A DNA stretch of 64,000 nt from Armatimonadota bacterium (lineage in GTDB: Bacteria; Armatimonadota; Fimbriimonadia; Fimbriimonadales; Fimbriimonadaceae), in contig JAFDWR010000002.1 of NCBI GenBank assembly GCA_018268355.1, forward strand, positions 62,001 through 126,000, given 5' to 3'. Below, piece after piece: positions 31,496 to 41,245 of the stretch. The notes beneath the pieces are model-generated. The model was not told the origin of the DNA. It ran no database searches and saw nothing but the letters and a program-made list of their open reading frames with translations. A program made the translations under genes and the position numbers. The number at the start of each line of letters is the position of its first letter. Positions within the stretch are counted from its first letter, which is position 1.

Positions 31496-32200
31496 GTGCT
31501 ACGCCAGATCATTTGTGCCATCGACACGGGCGACCTCGACACTGCTCTCGGGATCGTTCGCCGACTTTCGCCGCAGATCGGGGCGTTCAAGATCGGCCAT
31601 GCTCTCACCCTACCCCACGGCCTCGAAGTCATCTCGCGGCTCCAGGATGCGGGTGCCCAGCGCATCTTTCTTGACCTGAAGTTCCACGACATCCCCAATT
31701 CGGTTGCCCTTGCCGTCCGCGAGGCGGCCCGAAGGCATGTTTGGATGACAACCTTGCACATATCGGGCGGCGCGGCGATGCTCACCGCCGCAGTTGAAGA
31801 AGCGCGGAGCGCAGCGCTCGGCGAAGCCCCTCTTCTCGTTGGAGTTTCGGTTTTGACCAGCCTTAGCCAGCAAGACCTTAACCAAACCCTCGGAATTCAC
31901 CGCACGGTTGCCGACCACATGAAGCACCTCACCGAGGTGGCGATGGATCGCGATTTGGATGGAGTCGTCTGCTCGCCCGAGGAGATCGGCCTGCTCCGAC
32001 CCGTTGTGGGTCACGGCATCATCGTCACGCCGGGCATTCGGTTCGCGGATTCCGCCAGCCACGACCAAGTCCGAACCGGAACGCCCCACGAGGCGATTCA
32101 GTCGGGCGCGGACTACCTTGTGATCGGGCGAATGCTCAGCGACAGCCCCGACGTCGACGCAACCCTCGCAAGGCTTGGATTAGTGGAAGGCGCGATCTAA
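31496..32200 (+). CDS. pyrF: Orotidine 5'-phosphate decarboxylase
   Basis: A 234-residue TIM barrel that makes UMP from OMP. The catalytic motif is FLDLKFHDIPNS (Lys and Asp). It also has the phosphate-binding VTPGIRF and YLVIGRMLSD segments. The protein starts with GTG. TAAGAT (31484-31489) ends 6 nt upstream and shares two bases with the opposite -10 box. No other pyrimidine gene adjoins it. Confidence 0.97.
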   Translation: MLRQIICAIDTGDLDTALGIVRRLSPQIGAFKIGHALTLPHGLEVISRLQDAGAQRIFLDLKFHDIPNSVALAVREAARRHVWMTTLHISGGAAMLTAAVEEARSAALGEAPLLVGVSVLTSLSQQDLNQTLGIHRTVADHMKHLTEVAMDRDLDGVVCSPEEIGLLRPVVGHGIIVTPGIRFADSASHDQVRTGTPHEAIQSGADYLVIGRMLSDSPDVDATLARLGLVEGAI

Positions 32201-32223
32201 GCGCCTTCCACATTTCGACCTGC

Positions 32224-33267
32224 CTACTTCGGCTCCATTCGCTTCCAATCGGGGCCGAGATCGATGTTTGGATCGTCCACCGAGATGATGTTCCCCTTGC
32301 CATCGCTGTAGTGGTACATCGTGATGTCGAGATAGGGGTTCTTGTTCCCGGTGCCCTCATCGCCCTGATACTCGCGGCGATTGTTGAGGCCCTCGCCAAA
32401 GTCAAACGCCTGCTTTTCGCGTGACCACATGCGCTCCTTCGCGGTTCGCATCCACATATCGTGGGTCTCTTCGGCGAACTTCATGTTCTCACGGAAGCTG
32501 TCCGCGCCCACCTGGTTCGCGGCACTCACAAACTCGTCGGTCGGGGTGATCGACTGGCGGAACGTGTTGAAATAGCGCATCAGGAGCGGGTCCTGGAGCT
32601 TGCCCGCGGGGGCCTGGGCACCCGCGAAGCTGCAAACGAACTGCCGGGCCACCGTGTTCAAACCGTCGGCGTTGGTGGTGAAGAAGTCGGTGCGGACAAG
32701 GTAGATGCCCTCCATCGCTTTGCCGTTCTGGGTGTAGCTCACGCGCAGGGTGGTCAGCTTCGACTCGCAGGTGCCCGCCTTGTTGGCACTCGCGGGCGGA
32801 TCCACCGGCAGCTCGTCGGCCGAGATGTAGCTGACCGTCGTCACGCCTTGAGCCTTGCTGAAGACGTAGTTCATGAAGTCCTTCGCGCTGTCCATCCACA
32901 TGCCGCCCTGGTACTGGCCCTTGCTGCCATCGCCCATGAACATCGTGAGCGCGACAAGCTGGTAGTTCTGGTCGGGCGAGGTCGCGGTGAACTGCCCCAT
33001 CGGGTACTGAACGCGCGCGGTGGCAAACCCAACCGAATCGTTCGAGGTCCAGTCTGCCGGCTTGAGATAGGTCATGCCGACCATCTTCCCGCCTGCGACG
33101 GGGACCTTCACGATGGTGTACTTCTCCATCTTTCTAGTCCCGCTTCCACCTGCCGGTCCAGAAACGCCTTTCATGCCGAGCTTGCCAAAACCAGGAGGAG
33201 GAGGACCGCATGCCACGAGGAGCGAAAGGCTCACTGCGGCGAGAACGGCTTTGATCTGTAACGTCAT
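32224..33267 (-). CDS. Hypothetical lipoprotein
   Basis: A 347-residue protein with lipobox LLVAC (Cys20) followed by a proline/glycine linker (GPPPPGFGKLG). The mature domain mixes strands and helices (QYPMGQFTATSPDQNYQLVA, SAKDFMNYVFSKAQGVT) and is unassigned. A second half contains NTVARQFVCSF and a Trp/Arg-rich helix (MWMRTAKERMWSRE). TAAAGT (complement of 33274-33279) ends 6 nt before the ATG. It converges with pyrF. Confidence 0.7.
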   Translation of the reverse strand: MTLQIKAVLAAVSLSLLVACGPPPPGFGKLGMKGVSGPAGGSGTRKMEKYTIVKVPVAGGKMVGMTYLKPADWTSNDSVGFATARVQYPMGQFTATSPDQNYQLVALTMFMGDGSKGQYQGGMWMDSAKDFMNYVFSKAQGVTTVSYISADELPVDPPASANKAGTCESKLTTLRVSYTQNGKAMEGIYLVRTDFFTTNADGLNTVARQFVCSFAGAQAPAGKLQDPLLMRYFNTFRQSITPTDEFVSAANQVGADSFRENMKFAEETHDMWMRTAKERMWSREKQAFDFGEGLNNRREYQGDEGTGNKNPYLDITMYHYSDGKGNIISVDDPNIDLGPDWKRMEPK

Positions 33268-33293
33268 GATTTCACTTTACTAGCCCGTCGGTG

Positions 33294-33330
33294 AAAACCC
33301 AAAAGGTCCTAGGAGGATGTTCCTAGGACC
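33294..33330 (-). terminator. Rho-independent terminator after the K+ channel gene
   Basis: A perfect 9-bp stem (33305-33313 with 33322-33330) with an 8-nt loop. On the reverse strand it is followed by TTTTGGGTTTT. It ends the channel/ldcA transcript and lies upstream of the promoter of the lipoprotein gene. Confidence 0.88.
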
Positions 33331-33339
33331 ATCGACCGG

Positions 33340-34449
33340 CTAGTTCCCGGCTCGAAAGTGGGGGTTGTCCCAGGCGGTGACTTGCCAGTGGTCCTGGGCT
33401 TCGTCATACGAGGTCCAGTCGGGAAGGACGCAGAACATCGTCTTCGCGAGCCCGATCGCATACGGTTCATAAAGGTCGCGCTGCTTGGAAAAGCTCCAAT
33501 CGACGTCTTCTTGCATCACCACCCCCGATTGCCGCAGGATCCGCTCCAACGTGTGCTTTCGCTCCGGGGTGAGGCGGTCAAAAGGCTGACTTTGAGGCGG
33601 GATACTCAGGATGTAAGCGAGGTCGACGATCATGTGGCGCGCCATCGCAAAGGTGTTCGCGGCCTGGAATCGCAGCTTCTTCGACCAAGGGTCGACGGGG
33701 ACAACGCAGTCCTGGATCAGGGTGCAGAGGTCGAGGATGCACGTGATCGCGGTCACCCACGATTGGTCGTCGTGCTGGGAACGGTAGAACGCGACGATCG
33801 GATAGCTGAGGTAGGTCTCGAGCTGCTGGGCCGACCAGAGCTCCCATTCCTTCAGGAAGTCGCAGAGGTCATCGAGCGCGCCCGCCTCGCTGTAGCGTCG
33901 CCAGATCTCTCCTGCCGAGGGGTTCGACCCCGCGCGGGCATCGAGCAGCAAGACGAGGTGTTCACGCCGCGAAAACGACTGGTAGAGCACCGGAATATAG
34001 CCGAGGACAATCGCCAAAAAGCCGAATCCCGTGCCACCTTCGACAATGGAGAGTGACCGACCGAGCGTCGTCGTGGAGGTCATGTCGCCAAAGCCGATCG
34101 TGAGGAACGTCGTCCCGCTGAAATAGAAGGTGGTGAAGAAATCAGCGCCCTTCAGCGTTCCCGCGCCAAAGTGGACGAGCGCGAAGCCAACGATCAGCAG
34201 CACCGCCCAAAGAGCAACGAGCAGGATCACCGAAAGGGGGCCGAACGCGCCCAGCCACTCGGTTCGCCCTTGCGAGCCATAGGGCAGCCGCTTTCCGACC
34301 CATCGCCAAAGACGGCCCACCGCCAAGTAAAAGTAGTTCGTGAGCCGACGGTCGCGGTCCACCGACCGCGGGAGGATGATCGTCGCGAAGGTGTCGTACA
34401 GAACCGCGAAGATCAGTGCGAAACCGAAGAGGATAAAGCCGACGTTCAA
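33340..34449 (-). CDS. Two-TM potassium channel-type protein
   Basis: A 369-residue protein with an N-terminal membrane helix (GFILFGFALIFAVLYDTFAT), another pair of helices, and a pore loop TTFLTIGFGDMTS, whose TIGFGD resembles the K+ selectivity filter TVGYGD. A helix (FGFLAIVLGYIPVLYQSF) and a cytoplasmic domain of about 200 helical residues follow. The start is TTG at 34449, overlapping the ldcA stop (TTGA), with GGAG six bases upstream. The long C-terminal domain is not RCK-like by eye. Confidence 0.85.
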   Translation of the reverse strand: MNVGFILFGFALIFAVLYDTFATIILPRSVDRDRRLTNYFYLAVGRLWRWVGKRLPYGSQGRTEWLGAFGPLSVILLVALWAVLLIVGFALVHFGAGTLKGADFFTTFYFSGTTFLTIGFGDMTSTTTLGRSLSIVEGGTGFGFLAIVLGYIPVLYQSFSRREHLVLLLDARAGSNPSAGEIWRRYSEAGALDDLCDFLKEWELWSAQQLETYLSYPIVAFYRSQHDDQSWVTAITCILDLCTLIQDCVVPVDPWSKKLRFQAANTFAMARHMIVDLAYILSIPPQSQPFDRLTPERKHTLERILRQSGVVMQEDVDWSFSKQRDLYEPYAIGLAKTMFCVLPDWTSYDEAQDHWQVTAWDNPHFRAGN

Positions 34450-35381
34450 TCGCGGCTCCGCGTGTAGGGCCCCTTGAACCGCAGGGTGCCCGCTTCCGAA
34501 TCCATCTCGACCGCCGCACCCACCGGGAGCGTGACCAGGTGGCGGATGTGGCCGAACGGGTAGTCGGTGATGACGGGCAATCCGAGCGGCTTCAGCCGCT
34601 CTTCCACGATCTCGCGCCACGGCGCGCCGCCAATCGAGGGGTCGGCGGTGCCATCGGTGTCGACCATTTGTCCAATGACGATGCCGCGCGCTTCCTTTAG
34701 CCGCCCACCTTGAATGAGGTGGGTGAGCATCGCATCGACCCGGTGTGGACGCTCGCCGGTGTCCTCGATGAGGATGATCTTGCCCTTCGGATCGAGCCCG
34801 AGCGGCATCCCGATGGAGTCGGCGAGAAGAGTGAGGCAGCCGCCGTCAAGCAGACCCTCAGCCTTACCCGGAACGAGCATTTTGCCCTTCGGTGCGGCAG
34901 CAGGGATCGGATCGCCGCCTCGCAGGCAGTTGTGGAGCGACTCCCAGACCCAGGGCTCGCGCTCGCGGTTCAGCTGAGTCGCCACTGGGCCGTGGAGGCC
35001 GACGCCGCCGCGCCGAACGATGGCGAGGTGGAGCGCGGTGATGTCGCTAAACCCGATCAGCGGCTTGCCGCACGTGGCGAGGAGCTTGAAATCGAGGAAC
35101 GGGAACAGCCGGTGCGCGCCATAGCCGCCTCGGCAGCACCAGATCGCGTGGACCTCGGGGTCTTTCGCCGCGTCCATGAGGTCCTTCGCGCGGTCCTCGT
35201 CGGTCCCCGCGAAGAATCGGAAGTTGTCGAAGGCGTGGGGCATCGGCCGCCCCTTCAGCCCTTCCCCTTCCAGCCATTTGATCGCGTTCTGGACCTCTTC
35301 CGCCTTCGTCGCCGAGCTCGGGCTGATCAGGGCGACGGTCCCTCGGTCGGGAACGGGATGGAACGGGAATCGCGGTCGCAT
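34446..35381 (-). CDS. ldcA: LD-carboxypeptidase (S66)
   Basis: A 311-residue serine peptidase of family S66, which removes the terminal D-Ala from murein tetrapeptides during recycling. The nucleophile is in LIGFSDITAL, the Glu in ILIEDTGERPHRVD, and the His in FGHIRHLVTLPVG. CCRGGYGAHRL is also conserved. TATCCT (complement of 35389-35394) ends 7 nt before the ATG, with no Shine-Dalgarno sequence. The channel gene overlaps its stop codon. Confidence 0.94.
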   Translation of the reverse strand: MRPRFPFHPVPDRGTVALISPSSATKAEEVQNAIKWLEGEGLKGRPMPHAFDNFRFFAGTDEDRAKDLMDAAKDPEVHAIWCCRGGYGAHRLFPFLDFKLLATCGKPLIGFSDITALHLAIVRRGGVGLHGPVATQLNREREPWVWESLHNCLRGGDPIPAAAPKGKMLVPGKAEGLLDGGCLTLLADSIGMPLGLDPKGKIILIEDTGERPHRVDAMLTHLIQGGRLKEARGIVIGQMVDTDGTADPSIGGAPWREIVEERLKPLGLPVITDYPFGHIRHLVTLPVGAAVEMDSEAGTLRFKGPYTRSRD

Positions 35382-35407
35382 GCTCTTTAGGATAGCGGAA
35401 GGACCTT

Positions 35408-35449
35408 CAAAAACGAAGCTAGCCGCGACCCATTCGGGTCGCGGCTAGC
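35408..35449 (-). terminator. Strong Rho-independent terminator after nrdJ
   Basis: A perfect 14-bp GC-rich stem (35418-35431 with 35436-35449) with a 4-nt loop. On the reverse strand it is followed by TTCGTTTTTG. It is 14 nt after the nrdJ stop. Confidence 0.93.
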
Positions 35450-35463
35450 AAGGACGGCGAGGA

Positions 35464-38400
35464 CTAGCTACAACCGCTCGTTTCGCCGCAGCTCACGCAC
35501 TTGAGACACACGCCGTTTCGGACCAGGGTGAAGCTGCCGCAGCTACCGCAAGGGTCGCCTTCGTAGCCCTTCAGGCGAGCCTCTTGGATCTTCGCCGTCG
35601 TCTGGTCGATCACCTGCGTGCTTGCCACCCGCACACCGTCGAGGGTCGCCCCTTCGATCAGCTTGCTCGCGCTCGCCTTGCGTCGGTTCTCTTCCTCAAT
35701 CACCCACGTCGGTGAACCCACCGCCATGTTGTCGCTCGGGCTAAAAGGGAGCGGCGACTGCCCTTCACCTTCCCCGAACGCTCGATTGAAGGCGGTCGTC
35801 GTGTGGTCTTCGCGGGTCACGCCCGGTGCCGCGCCCTGCAGCTCGCCCATCTCCTCTTCGTCATCGAAGTCGGGGATCTGCGAAGGCCGACCCACGGTGT
35901 CCGACCGAAGGTCTTCTGGCTTCACCTGCACGAGGTCATAGCGGCCGAGGTACGACATCGCGAGCTCGCGGAAGATGTAGTCGATCACCGACGTGGCCAT
36001 CTTGATGTTGTCGTGACCACCGACGACGCCGTTCGGCTCGAACCGCGTGAAGGTAAACGCCTCGACGAACTCCTCGAGTGGCACACCGTACTGGAGGCCG
36101 AGCGAGACCGCAATCGCGAAGCAGTTCATGAGCGAGCGGAACGCCGCGCCCTCACGGTGCATGTCGACGAAGATCTCGCCGAGCGATCCGTCTTCGAACT
36201 CGCCGGTGCGCAGGTAGACCTTGTGGCCACCGACGCGCGCCTTCTGGGTGTAGCCCTTTCGGCGAGCCGGGAGGCTTCGTCGCTTCGCAATGTAGCGATA
36301 GACCAGCTTGGCCGCCGCTTGTTCGACGGTGAGCGGTGCGGCTGCCATCACGGGCTCCAGTGAGCCTTCGAGCTGGACCGATTCCGAGTTCTCCAGCGTG
36401 GCTTCGAGGATCGCCGCTGCCGAGTCGTCCGCCGATGCGTTGAGCGGCTGGGAGAGCTTCGATCCATCGCGGTAGAGCGCGTTTGCCTTCAGACAAAGCG
36501 TCCACGAGAGCCAGTAAGCGCGGGCGATGTCGTCGATCGTCGCTTCGGCGGGAAGGTTAATCGTCTTGCTGATCGCACCCGAAAGGAACGGCTGGGCGGC
36601 CGCCATCTGGCGGATGTGGCCCTCCGCACTGATGTAGCGCGTGCCCTTTCGACCGCACTTGTTGGCGCAATCGAAGATCGGCAGGTGCTCGGGCTTCAGC
36701 TCGGGCGCTCCTTCAATCGTCATCGTGCCGCAGACGTACTCGTTGGCCGCTTCGATCTCACCGCGGGTGAAGCCGAGCGCCTGGAGCATGTCGAACGACC
36801 AGTCGTTGAGCTGCTCGTCCGTGAAGCCGAGCACATCGCGGCAGAAGTCGTCACCGAGGCTGAACCGGTTGAACGCGAACTTGAGTTCAAACGCGTTCTC
36901 AAGGCCGGCTTCCACCTTGGCAAGCGCTTCAGCCGTGAAGCCGCGCTCGCGGAGGGTGTCGTGGTTGACGCCGGGAGCACCCTTGAGCGTCTTCGCGCCG
37001 ACCACATAGCGGACAATCGACTCGATTTGCGCGGCGGTGTAGCCGAGCTTGCGGAGCGCAGGCGGGATCGACTGGTTGATGATCTTGAAGTAACCGCCAC
37101 CGGCGAGCTTCTTAAACTTCACGAGCGCGAAGTCAGGCTCGATACCGGTCGTGTCGCAGTCCATGATGAGGCCGATTGTGCCGGTGGGCGCGAGAACGGT
37201 CACCTGGGCGTTGCGATAGCCGTACTGCTCGCCGAGCTTGTAGGCGCGGTCCCATGCCTCGCGTGCGGCTTCCAGCATCTCCGAAGGGGCATAAAGCTGG
37301 GCGATGCCGACCGGGAAGATCGTGAGGCCCTCATAGTCGTCCTTCGGCGCGTTGTAGGCCGCGCGGCGATGGTTGCGGACGACGCGGAGCATCGAGTCCT
37401 TGTTTCGCTCGTAGCTCGGGAACGGGCCGTGCTTGGCCGCCATCTCCGCGCTCGTCGCATAGCTCTCGCCACCGAGGATCGCGGTGATCGCACCGGTGAA
37501 GGCGAAGCCCTCGTGCGAGTCATACGGGATGCCCATCTGCATGAGCAGGGCGCCGAGGTTGGCGTAGCCGAGACCCAGCGTGCGGAAATCGTAGCTCAGC
37601 CGTGCAATGCTGGGCGACGGGAACTGGGCCATGAGCACCGAGATCTCGAGAACAGCGGTCCAGAGTCGAATCGCGTGCTTGTAGGCGGCGAGGTCGAACT
37701 TACCGGTCGTCTCGTCGTAGAACCGCACGAGGTTGATCGAGGCGAGGTTACAAGCCGTGTCGTCGAGGAACATGTACTCGGAGCACGGGTTGCTCGCATT
37801 GATCCGACCGTCCATCGGGCAGGTGTGCCACTCGTTGATCGTCGAATCGTACTGGAGGCCAGGGTCCGCGCTCTGCCATGCGGCTTCGCAGATCTGATCC
37901 CAAAGCTCGCGGGCAGCGACGGTCTTGACCGCGTTCTTCGTCGTTCGCGCCTTCAGCTGCCAGTCCTTGTTGCCTTCGACGGCAAAGAAGAACTCGTTGC
38001 TGACTCGAACCGAGTTGTTCGAGTTCTGGCCTGCGACGGTGACGTAGGCCTCGGACTCATAGCCGGTGTCGTAAACCGGGAAGTGAATCGCGGTCGCGCC
38101 GTTCGTGGCGAGCTGGATCGCTCGCTGGATGTAGTTCAGCGGGACGAACGCGACCTTCGCTTCGGCGATCGCGGTGCGAAGGTGGCTGTTCTCGCGGGGG
38201 TTAGCATAGGGCGCGCCTGCCTTCCCTGCGGGCTCAACAAGCTCGCCAGCCGGATTGGTCCAGCATGCCCGGACGACCGCATTGAGGTGATGGTTGTTGA
38301 GGGTCGAACCGGTGACCAAGGCGGCAACCTTTTGCTCTTCCTTGACCTTCCAGTTGACGAACTCCTCGATATCCGGGTGGTCGACATCAAGGCAGACCAT

Positions 38401-39198
38401 CTTCGCCGCGCGACGAGTGGTGCCGCCCGACTTGATCGCGCCTGCGCTGCGGTCGCCGACCTTGAGGAAGCTCATGAGGCCGCTCGACTTGCCGCCGCCG
38501 CTCAGTCGCTCGCCTTCGCCGCGGAGCTTGCTGAAGTTCGTGCCAACGCCCGAGCCGTACTTGAAGATGCGTGCCTCGCGGGTCCAGAGGTCCATGATGC
38601 CGCCCTCGTTGACGAGGTCGTCCTTTACGCTGAGGATGAAGCAGGCGTGGGGCTGGGGTCGTTCGTAGGCGTTCTTGCTGCGGTTCAGCTCGTTCGTCTT
38701 CGGGTCGACATAGTAGTGGCCCTGGGGAACGCCCTCGATGCCATAGGCAAAGTGGAGACCGGTGTTGAACCACTGCGGCGAGTTGGGCGCGGCGTGTTGC
38801 ATCGCCAGCATATGGACCATCTCGTCATAGAACGCCTGAGCGTCCTCAGCGGAATCGAAGTAGCCGTTCTGCTCGCCCCAGAATCGCCAGCAACCGGCGA
38901 GGCGGTGGAAGACCTGCCGCGAGTCGGTCTCGCTTTCGACCTTGGGGACGAGGTGGGCGGCATCGTGCGGCGCATATTCCCGTCCGTGAACCTCGCCAAC
39001 CTTGAGTCCAGCCTTTCGGAAGTACTTCTGGGCAAGGATGTCGGTCGCCACCTGCGACCAGTGGGAAGGCACCATGACGTCTTCCATCAGGAAGACGGTT
39101 GAGCCATCGGGGTTTCGGATTTCGCTGCGCCGGGGCTCGAACTGGATTCCGGCATAGGGGCTTTGGCCCGACTTCGTAAAGATTCGTGAGATTTTCAT
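35464..39198 (-). CDS. nrdJ: Vitamin B12-dependent (class II) ribonucleotide reductase
   Basis: A 1244-residue class II reductase. It makes deoxyribonucleotides using adenosylcobalamin and does not need oxygen. The radical/active-site region includes [20 protein letters not shown], with the Asn, Cys and Glu of the NxCxE motif, and [22 protein letters not shown]-terminal Cys-rich tail ([13 protein letters not shown]...CLKCVSCG) carries the redox-active or zinc cysteines. Long insertions match the B12-type family length. Its ATG overlaps the nrdR stop (ATGA), so the repressor and enzyme share one mRNA. No cobalamin riboswitch is evident upstream. Confidence 0.97.
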   Translation of the reverse strand: MKISRIFTKSGQSPYAGIQFEPRRSEIRNPDGSTVFLMEDVMVPSHWSQVATDILAQKYFRKAGLKVGEVHGREYAPHDAAHLVPKVESETDSRQVFHRLAGCWRFWGEQNGYFDSAEDAQAFYDEMVHMLAMQHAAPNSPQWFNTGLHFAYGIEGVPQGHYYVDPKTNELNRSKNAYERPQPHACFILSVKDDLVNEGGIMDLWTREARIFKYGSGVGTNFSKLRGEGERLSGGGKSSGLMSFLKVGDRSAGAIKSGGTTRRAAKMVCLDVDHPDIEEFVNWKVKEEQKVAALVTGSTLNNHHLNAVVRACWTNPAGELVEPAGKAGAPYANPRENSHLRTAIAEAKVAFVPLNYIQRAIQLATNGATAIHFPVYDTGYESEAYVTVAGQNSNNSVRVSNEFFFAVEGNKDWQLKARTTKNAVKTVAARELWDQICEAAWQSADPGLQYDSTINEWHTCPMDGRINASNPCSEYMFLDDTACNLASINLVRFYDETTGKFDLAAYKHAIRLWTAVLEISVLMAQFPSPSIARLSYDFRTLGLGYANLGALLMQMGIPYDSHEGFAFTGAITAILGGESYATSAEMAAKHGPFPSYERNKDSMLRVVRNHRRAAYNAPKDDYEGLTIFPVGIAQLYAPSEMLEAAREAWDRAYKLGEQYGYRNAQVTVLAPTGTIGLIMDCDTTGIEPDFALVKFKKLAGGGYFKIINQSIPPALRKLGYTAAQIESIVRYVVGAKTLKGAPGVNHDTLRERGFTAEALAKVEAGLENAFELKFAFNRFSLGDDFCRDVLGFTDEQLNDWSFDMLQALGFTRGEIEAANEYVCGTMTIEGAPELKPEHLPIFDCANKCGRKGTRYISAEGHIRQMAAAQPFLSGAISKTINLPAEATIDDIARAYWLSWTLCLKANALYRDGSKLSQPLNASADDSAAAILEATLENSESVQLEGSLEPVMAAAPLTVEQAAAKLVYRYIAKRRSLPARRKGYTQKARVGGHKVYLRTGEFEDGSLGEIFVDMHREGAAFRSLMNCFAIAVSLGLQYGVPLEEFVEAFTFTRFEPNGVVGGHDNIKMATSVIDYIFRELAMSYLGRYDLVQVKPEDLRSDTVGRPSQIPDFDDEEEMGELQGAAPGVTREDHTTTAFNRAFGEGEGQSPLPFSPSDNMAVGSPTWVIEEENRRKASASKLIEGATLDGVRVASTQVIDQTTAKIQEARLKGYEGDPCGSCGSFTLVRNGVCLKCVSCGETSGCS

Positions 39199-39680
39199 CC
39201 TTGCTTCATCACTCCAGGGGAAACGGTTTCTTCTGAGCCGATTCGCTCAATCACTGAGCGGAAGTCGGCGAGGGTCTCAAACTCTTCAAACACGCTCGCA
39301 TAGCGAACGTAAGCCACGGTGTCGAGCTCAAACAGCACGCGCAGGACATGTTCACCGATGTCGCGTGTCGTCACCTCGTCCTCGTGGGCTTGGTACAGGT
39401 CGCGCTCAATCCGCTCGCTGGCGGTGCGCAGGATCTCCATGGGCACGTTTCGCTTTCGCGTCGCAACCACCATGGAATGGAGCAGCTTGTCGCGGCTGAA
39501 GTCGCAGCGACTTCCATCGCGCTTCAAAACAAAAAGCCGAGGGCGCTCCGGCTCCTCATAGGTCGAGAATCGACGGCCACAACCCGTGCACTCCCGACGG
39601 CGTCGAATCGCCTCGCCATCGCGGGCGGGCCGAGAGTCGAGCACCTTTTGATCGCTATCTCCGCAAAACGGACATTTCAT
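39195..39680 (-). CDS. nrdR: Transcriptional repressor NrdR
   Basis: A 161-residue NrdR. The zinc ribbon is at Cys3, Cys6, Cys31, Cys34 (CPFC...CTGC), followed by the [20 protein letters not shown] transition and an ATP-cone domain that senses ATP/dATP. NrdR represses ribonucleotide reductase genes when dATP is high. It is the first gene of the nrdR-nrdJ operon and probably represses itself through the sites at 39691-39738. Confidence 0.97.
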   Translation of the reverse strand: MKCPFCGDSDQKVLDSRPARDGEAIRRRRECTGCGRRFSTYEEPERPRLFVLKRDGSRCDFSRDKLLHSMVVATRKRNVPMEILRTASERIERDLYQAHEDEVTTRDIGEHVLRVLFELDTVAYVRYASVFEEFETLADFRSVIERIGSEETVSPGVMKQG

Positions 39681-39690
39681 GACGCACCAT

Positions 39691-39738
39691 TGACCACATC
39701 TTGTGGGATAGCCAGTATAGCACTACCACCAGTTGTGT
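39691..39738 (-). promoter_or_regulatory. nrdR promoter with two candidate NrdR boxes
   Basis: On the reverse strand the -10 box TATACT is the complement of 39714-39719, placing the start of transcription near 39707. Box 1 (39691-39706) contains the palindrome CCACATCTTGTGG and agrees with the NrdR consensus acaCwAtATaTwGtgt at nearly all of its strongest positions. Box 2 (39723-39738, CCACCAGTTGTGT core) is weaker and lies exactly 32 bp away, the usual distance for paired NrdR boxes. One box overlaps the start site and one lies beyond the -10, which suits repression. Confidence 0.65.
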
Positions 39739-39917
39739 TTTTCGGAAAAAACTTGCCCACAAGTTATGCACCGGTTGAGCGCCCCATCTTCAACTGAAGG
39801 AGGCTAGTTTTCCACAGGTTCAGGACGCCAAAAGGGCGCGGGAAGGCGCGAGAGTTTTTTGAAAAATTCTCTACCTATGGGGGTTGAGCCTGGAGAGAAA
39901 TACAAGGTTTGGGGATT
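39739..39917. other. Intergenic region with DnaA-box-like 9-mers and an AT-rich stretch
   Basis: There is no gene here. TTTTCCACA (39808-39816) fits the DnaA-box consensus TTWTNCACA. TTATGCACC (39764-39772) and TTGCCCACA (39753-39761) are near matches. An AT-rich palindromic stretch (GAGAGTTTTTTGAAAAATTCTC) lies around 39848-39873. These may be DnaA sites controlling nrdR, as DnaA acts on nrd genes elsewhere. The cluster is too small to call an origin. Confidence 0.35.
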
Positions 39918-40931
39918 CTAACCTTCGACAACCTGGCGCAGGACGTCGGCGCGATGCTTTGCCGCACTCATTTCGCTCGCATGGAGCCGAACTTCGAGTT
40001 GGGGGAAAAGTGCGTCGATCTTTCGCTCCGTCCACAGGCTTTCACCGAGCCCCGCCGCAAGCCGCAACCAACCGATCGCGCGCAGAGCATCCGCCATCGA
40101 AAGCGACGAGGCCGCGCGGATCATCGTGACCGCATCAGACACCTTCTTTCGCACCAGCTCGGCACCCATCGCGGCCCTCGCCTCGCGCTCGTTGGTCATC
40201 AGGTACTCGATCGCACCATTGAACTCGGCGCGGTCGCCGTTCACCATGCTCACCTGAACAAAGGCCCCGATCGCCCGGCTCGATTCGCCAAAGAGGCCGC
40301 GGGCGGTCAATCGCTTCACACTAAGGGCCTCAAGCACGGCGGGGAGCCGGCGCATCTGGCCGAGGCCGATCAGGTGGAGCATCGCCGAATGCCGTCGCCC
40401 CGCGCCAACGTTTGTCGGTGAAGCGGAAAGGAAGCCAAGCCCCGGCGAATAGGCCCAGTTGAGGCTCTGGCCGAGGATTTCGAGGGCATCGCGGGCGAGG
40501 TCGTCGGCGCGGGTGATCGACCATCCCGGCGTGAGGGCCTGGAGCCGAACGTGGTCCTCCTCATTCACCATCACCGCGATCTCGCGGGCCTGATCGACCC
40601 ACAATGCGCGGCCAGGCAGGTTCCATTCAAGGTCGGGCGAAACGAGGCGGCAGACGAGCAGGTATTCGCGCTCGGCCTGACTGATGCGGCGGAACACCTC
40701 GCCGCCCGCGAATGCGCTCGTGAGCGCGCTGAGGACGCTACCCTCGATCTCCTCAAGCTCCTTGCGCCCGGCCGAATTGGGAAAGCGGTGCTCAGCGAGG
40801 TTCCGCATGAAGCGGACGCGCGTGGAAAGAACCACGTCGGATTGGGGGGCGTCGGGAGAGAGCCAAGCGGGGAGTGGCTGCGAGTGGAGCACCATTCGAC
40901 GCCAGCTTTCCGGCTCGGTCCTACCACTCAT
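39918..40931 (-). CDS. McsB-like ATP:guanido phosphotransferase (protein arginine kinase homologue)
   Basis: A 337-residue protein with the guanido-kinase signatures of McsB: VVLSTRVRFMRNLAEHRFP, the substrate loop MVNEEDHVRLQ, and NWAYSPGLGFLSASPTNVGAGRRHS. In McsB and arginine kinases the last motif is usually CPTN; here the Cys is Ser. McsB phosphorylates arginines on proteins and marks them for ClpCP. In Firmicutes it sits with ctsR, mcsA and clpC. None of these is adjacent here; a 72-residue zinc-finger protein precedes it by 19 nt. Activity is likely but unproven, given the Cys change. Confidence 0.85.
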   Translation of the reverse strand: MSGRTEPESWRRMVLHSQPLPAWLSPDAPQSDVVLSTRVRFMRNLAEHRFPNSAGRKELEEIEGSVLSALTSAFAGGEVFRRISQAEREYLLVCRLVSPDLEWNLPGRALWVDQAREIAVMVNEEDHVRLQALTPGWSITRADDLARDALEILGQSLNWAYSPGLGFLSASPTNVGAGRRHSAMLHLIGLGQMRRLPAVLEALSVKRLTARGLFGESSRAIGAFVQVSMVNGDRAEFNGAIEYLMTNEREARAAMGAELVRKKVSDAVTMIRAASSLSMADALRAIGWLRLAAGLGESLWTERKIDALFPQLEVRLHASEMSAAKHRADVLRQVVEG

Positions 40932-40950
40932 GCCCTATTGTGGTCGATCC

Positions 40951-41172
40951 TTAGGCGTGGCCGTAATAGCGGATCTCTGCGTTGCGAACGACCGCGCCCA
41001 ACCGGGTCGCCATCTGCACATGCTCGCTCATGGCGGTACGACAGGCCTCGCAGTCCGCCAAGTGGAGGCAGACCGCCGTGTTTTCATCTGGTTCAAGCTC
41101 GTTGGTCACGAAAAGGTAGAGGAGATCCCTTACCTCTTCGCAATCCAACGGTCCGACCGGTTCGTTTGCCAT
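40951..41172 (-). CDS. Small zinc-finger (zf-HC2 / anti-sigma-like) protein
   Basis: A 73-residue protein. LDCEEVRDLLYLFVTNELEP opens a zf-HC2-type domain and HLADCEACRTAM gives the HxxxCxxC zinc motif of anti-sigma factors. There is no membrane segment, so it would be a soluble member. No sigma factor gene is adjacent. It precedes the mcsB-like gene by 19 nt, and the pair may take the place of McsA-McsB, where McsA is also a zinc protein; that is inference. An in-frame TTG at 41193 could extend it by seven residues. Confidence 0.7.
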   Translation of the reverse strand: MANEPVGPLDCEEVRDLLYLFVTNELEPDENTAVCLHLADCEACRTAMSEHVQMATRLGAVVRNAEIRYYGHA

Positions 41173-41245
41173 GTCAATGATTGTCTTCCGCAACTATCTG
41201 TTGCGTTAACACCTTGTTATAGGCAAAGTCGGTCGAGTTTGTGAC

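Noticed and set aside
39681-39917. Cobalamin riboswitch before the B12-dependent reductase operon
   Set aside because: I see no B12-box-like GCCACTG motif or matching junction; the region is explained better by NrdR boxes.
39739-39917. Chromosomal origin of replication
   Set aside because: Only one exact DnaA box and two near matches, and no dnaA, dnaN, rpmH or parAB genes nearby.
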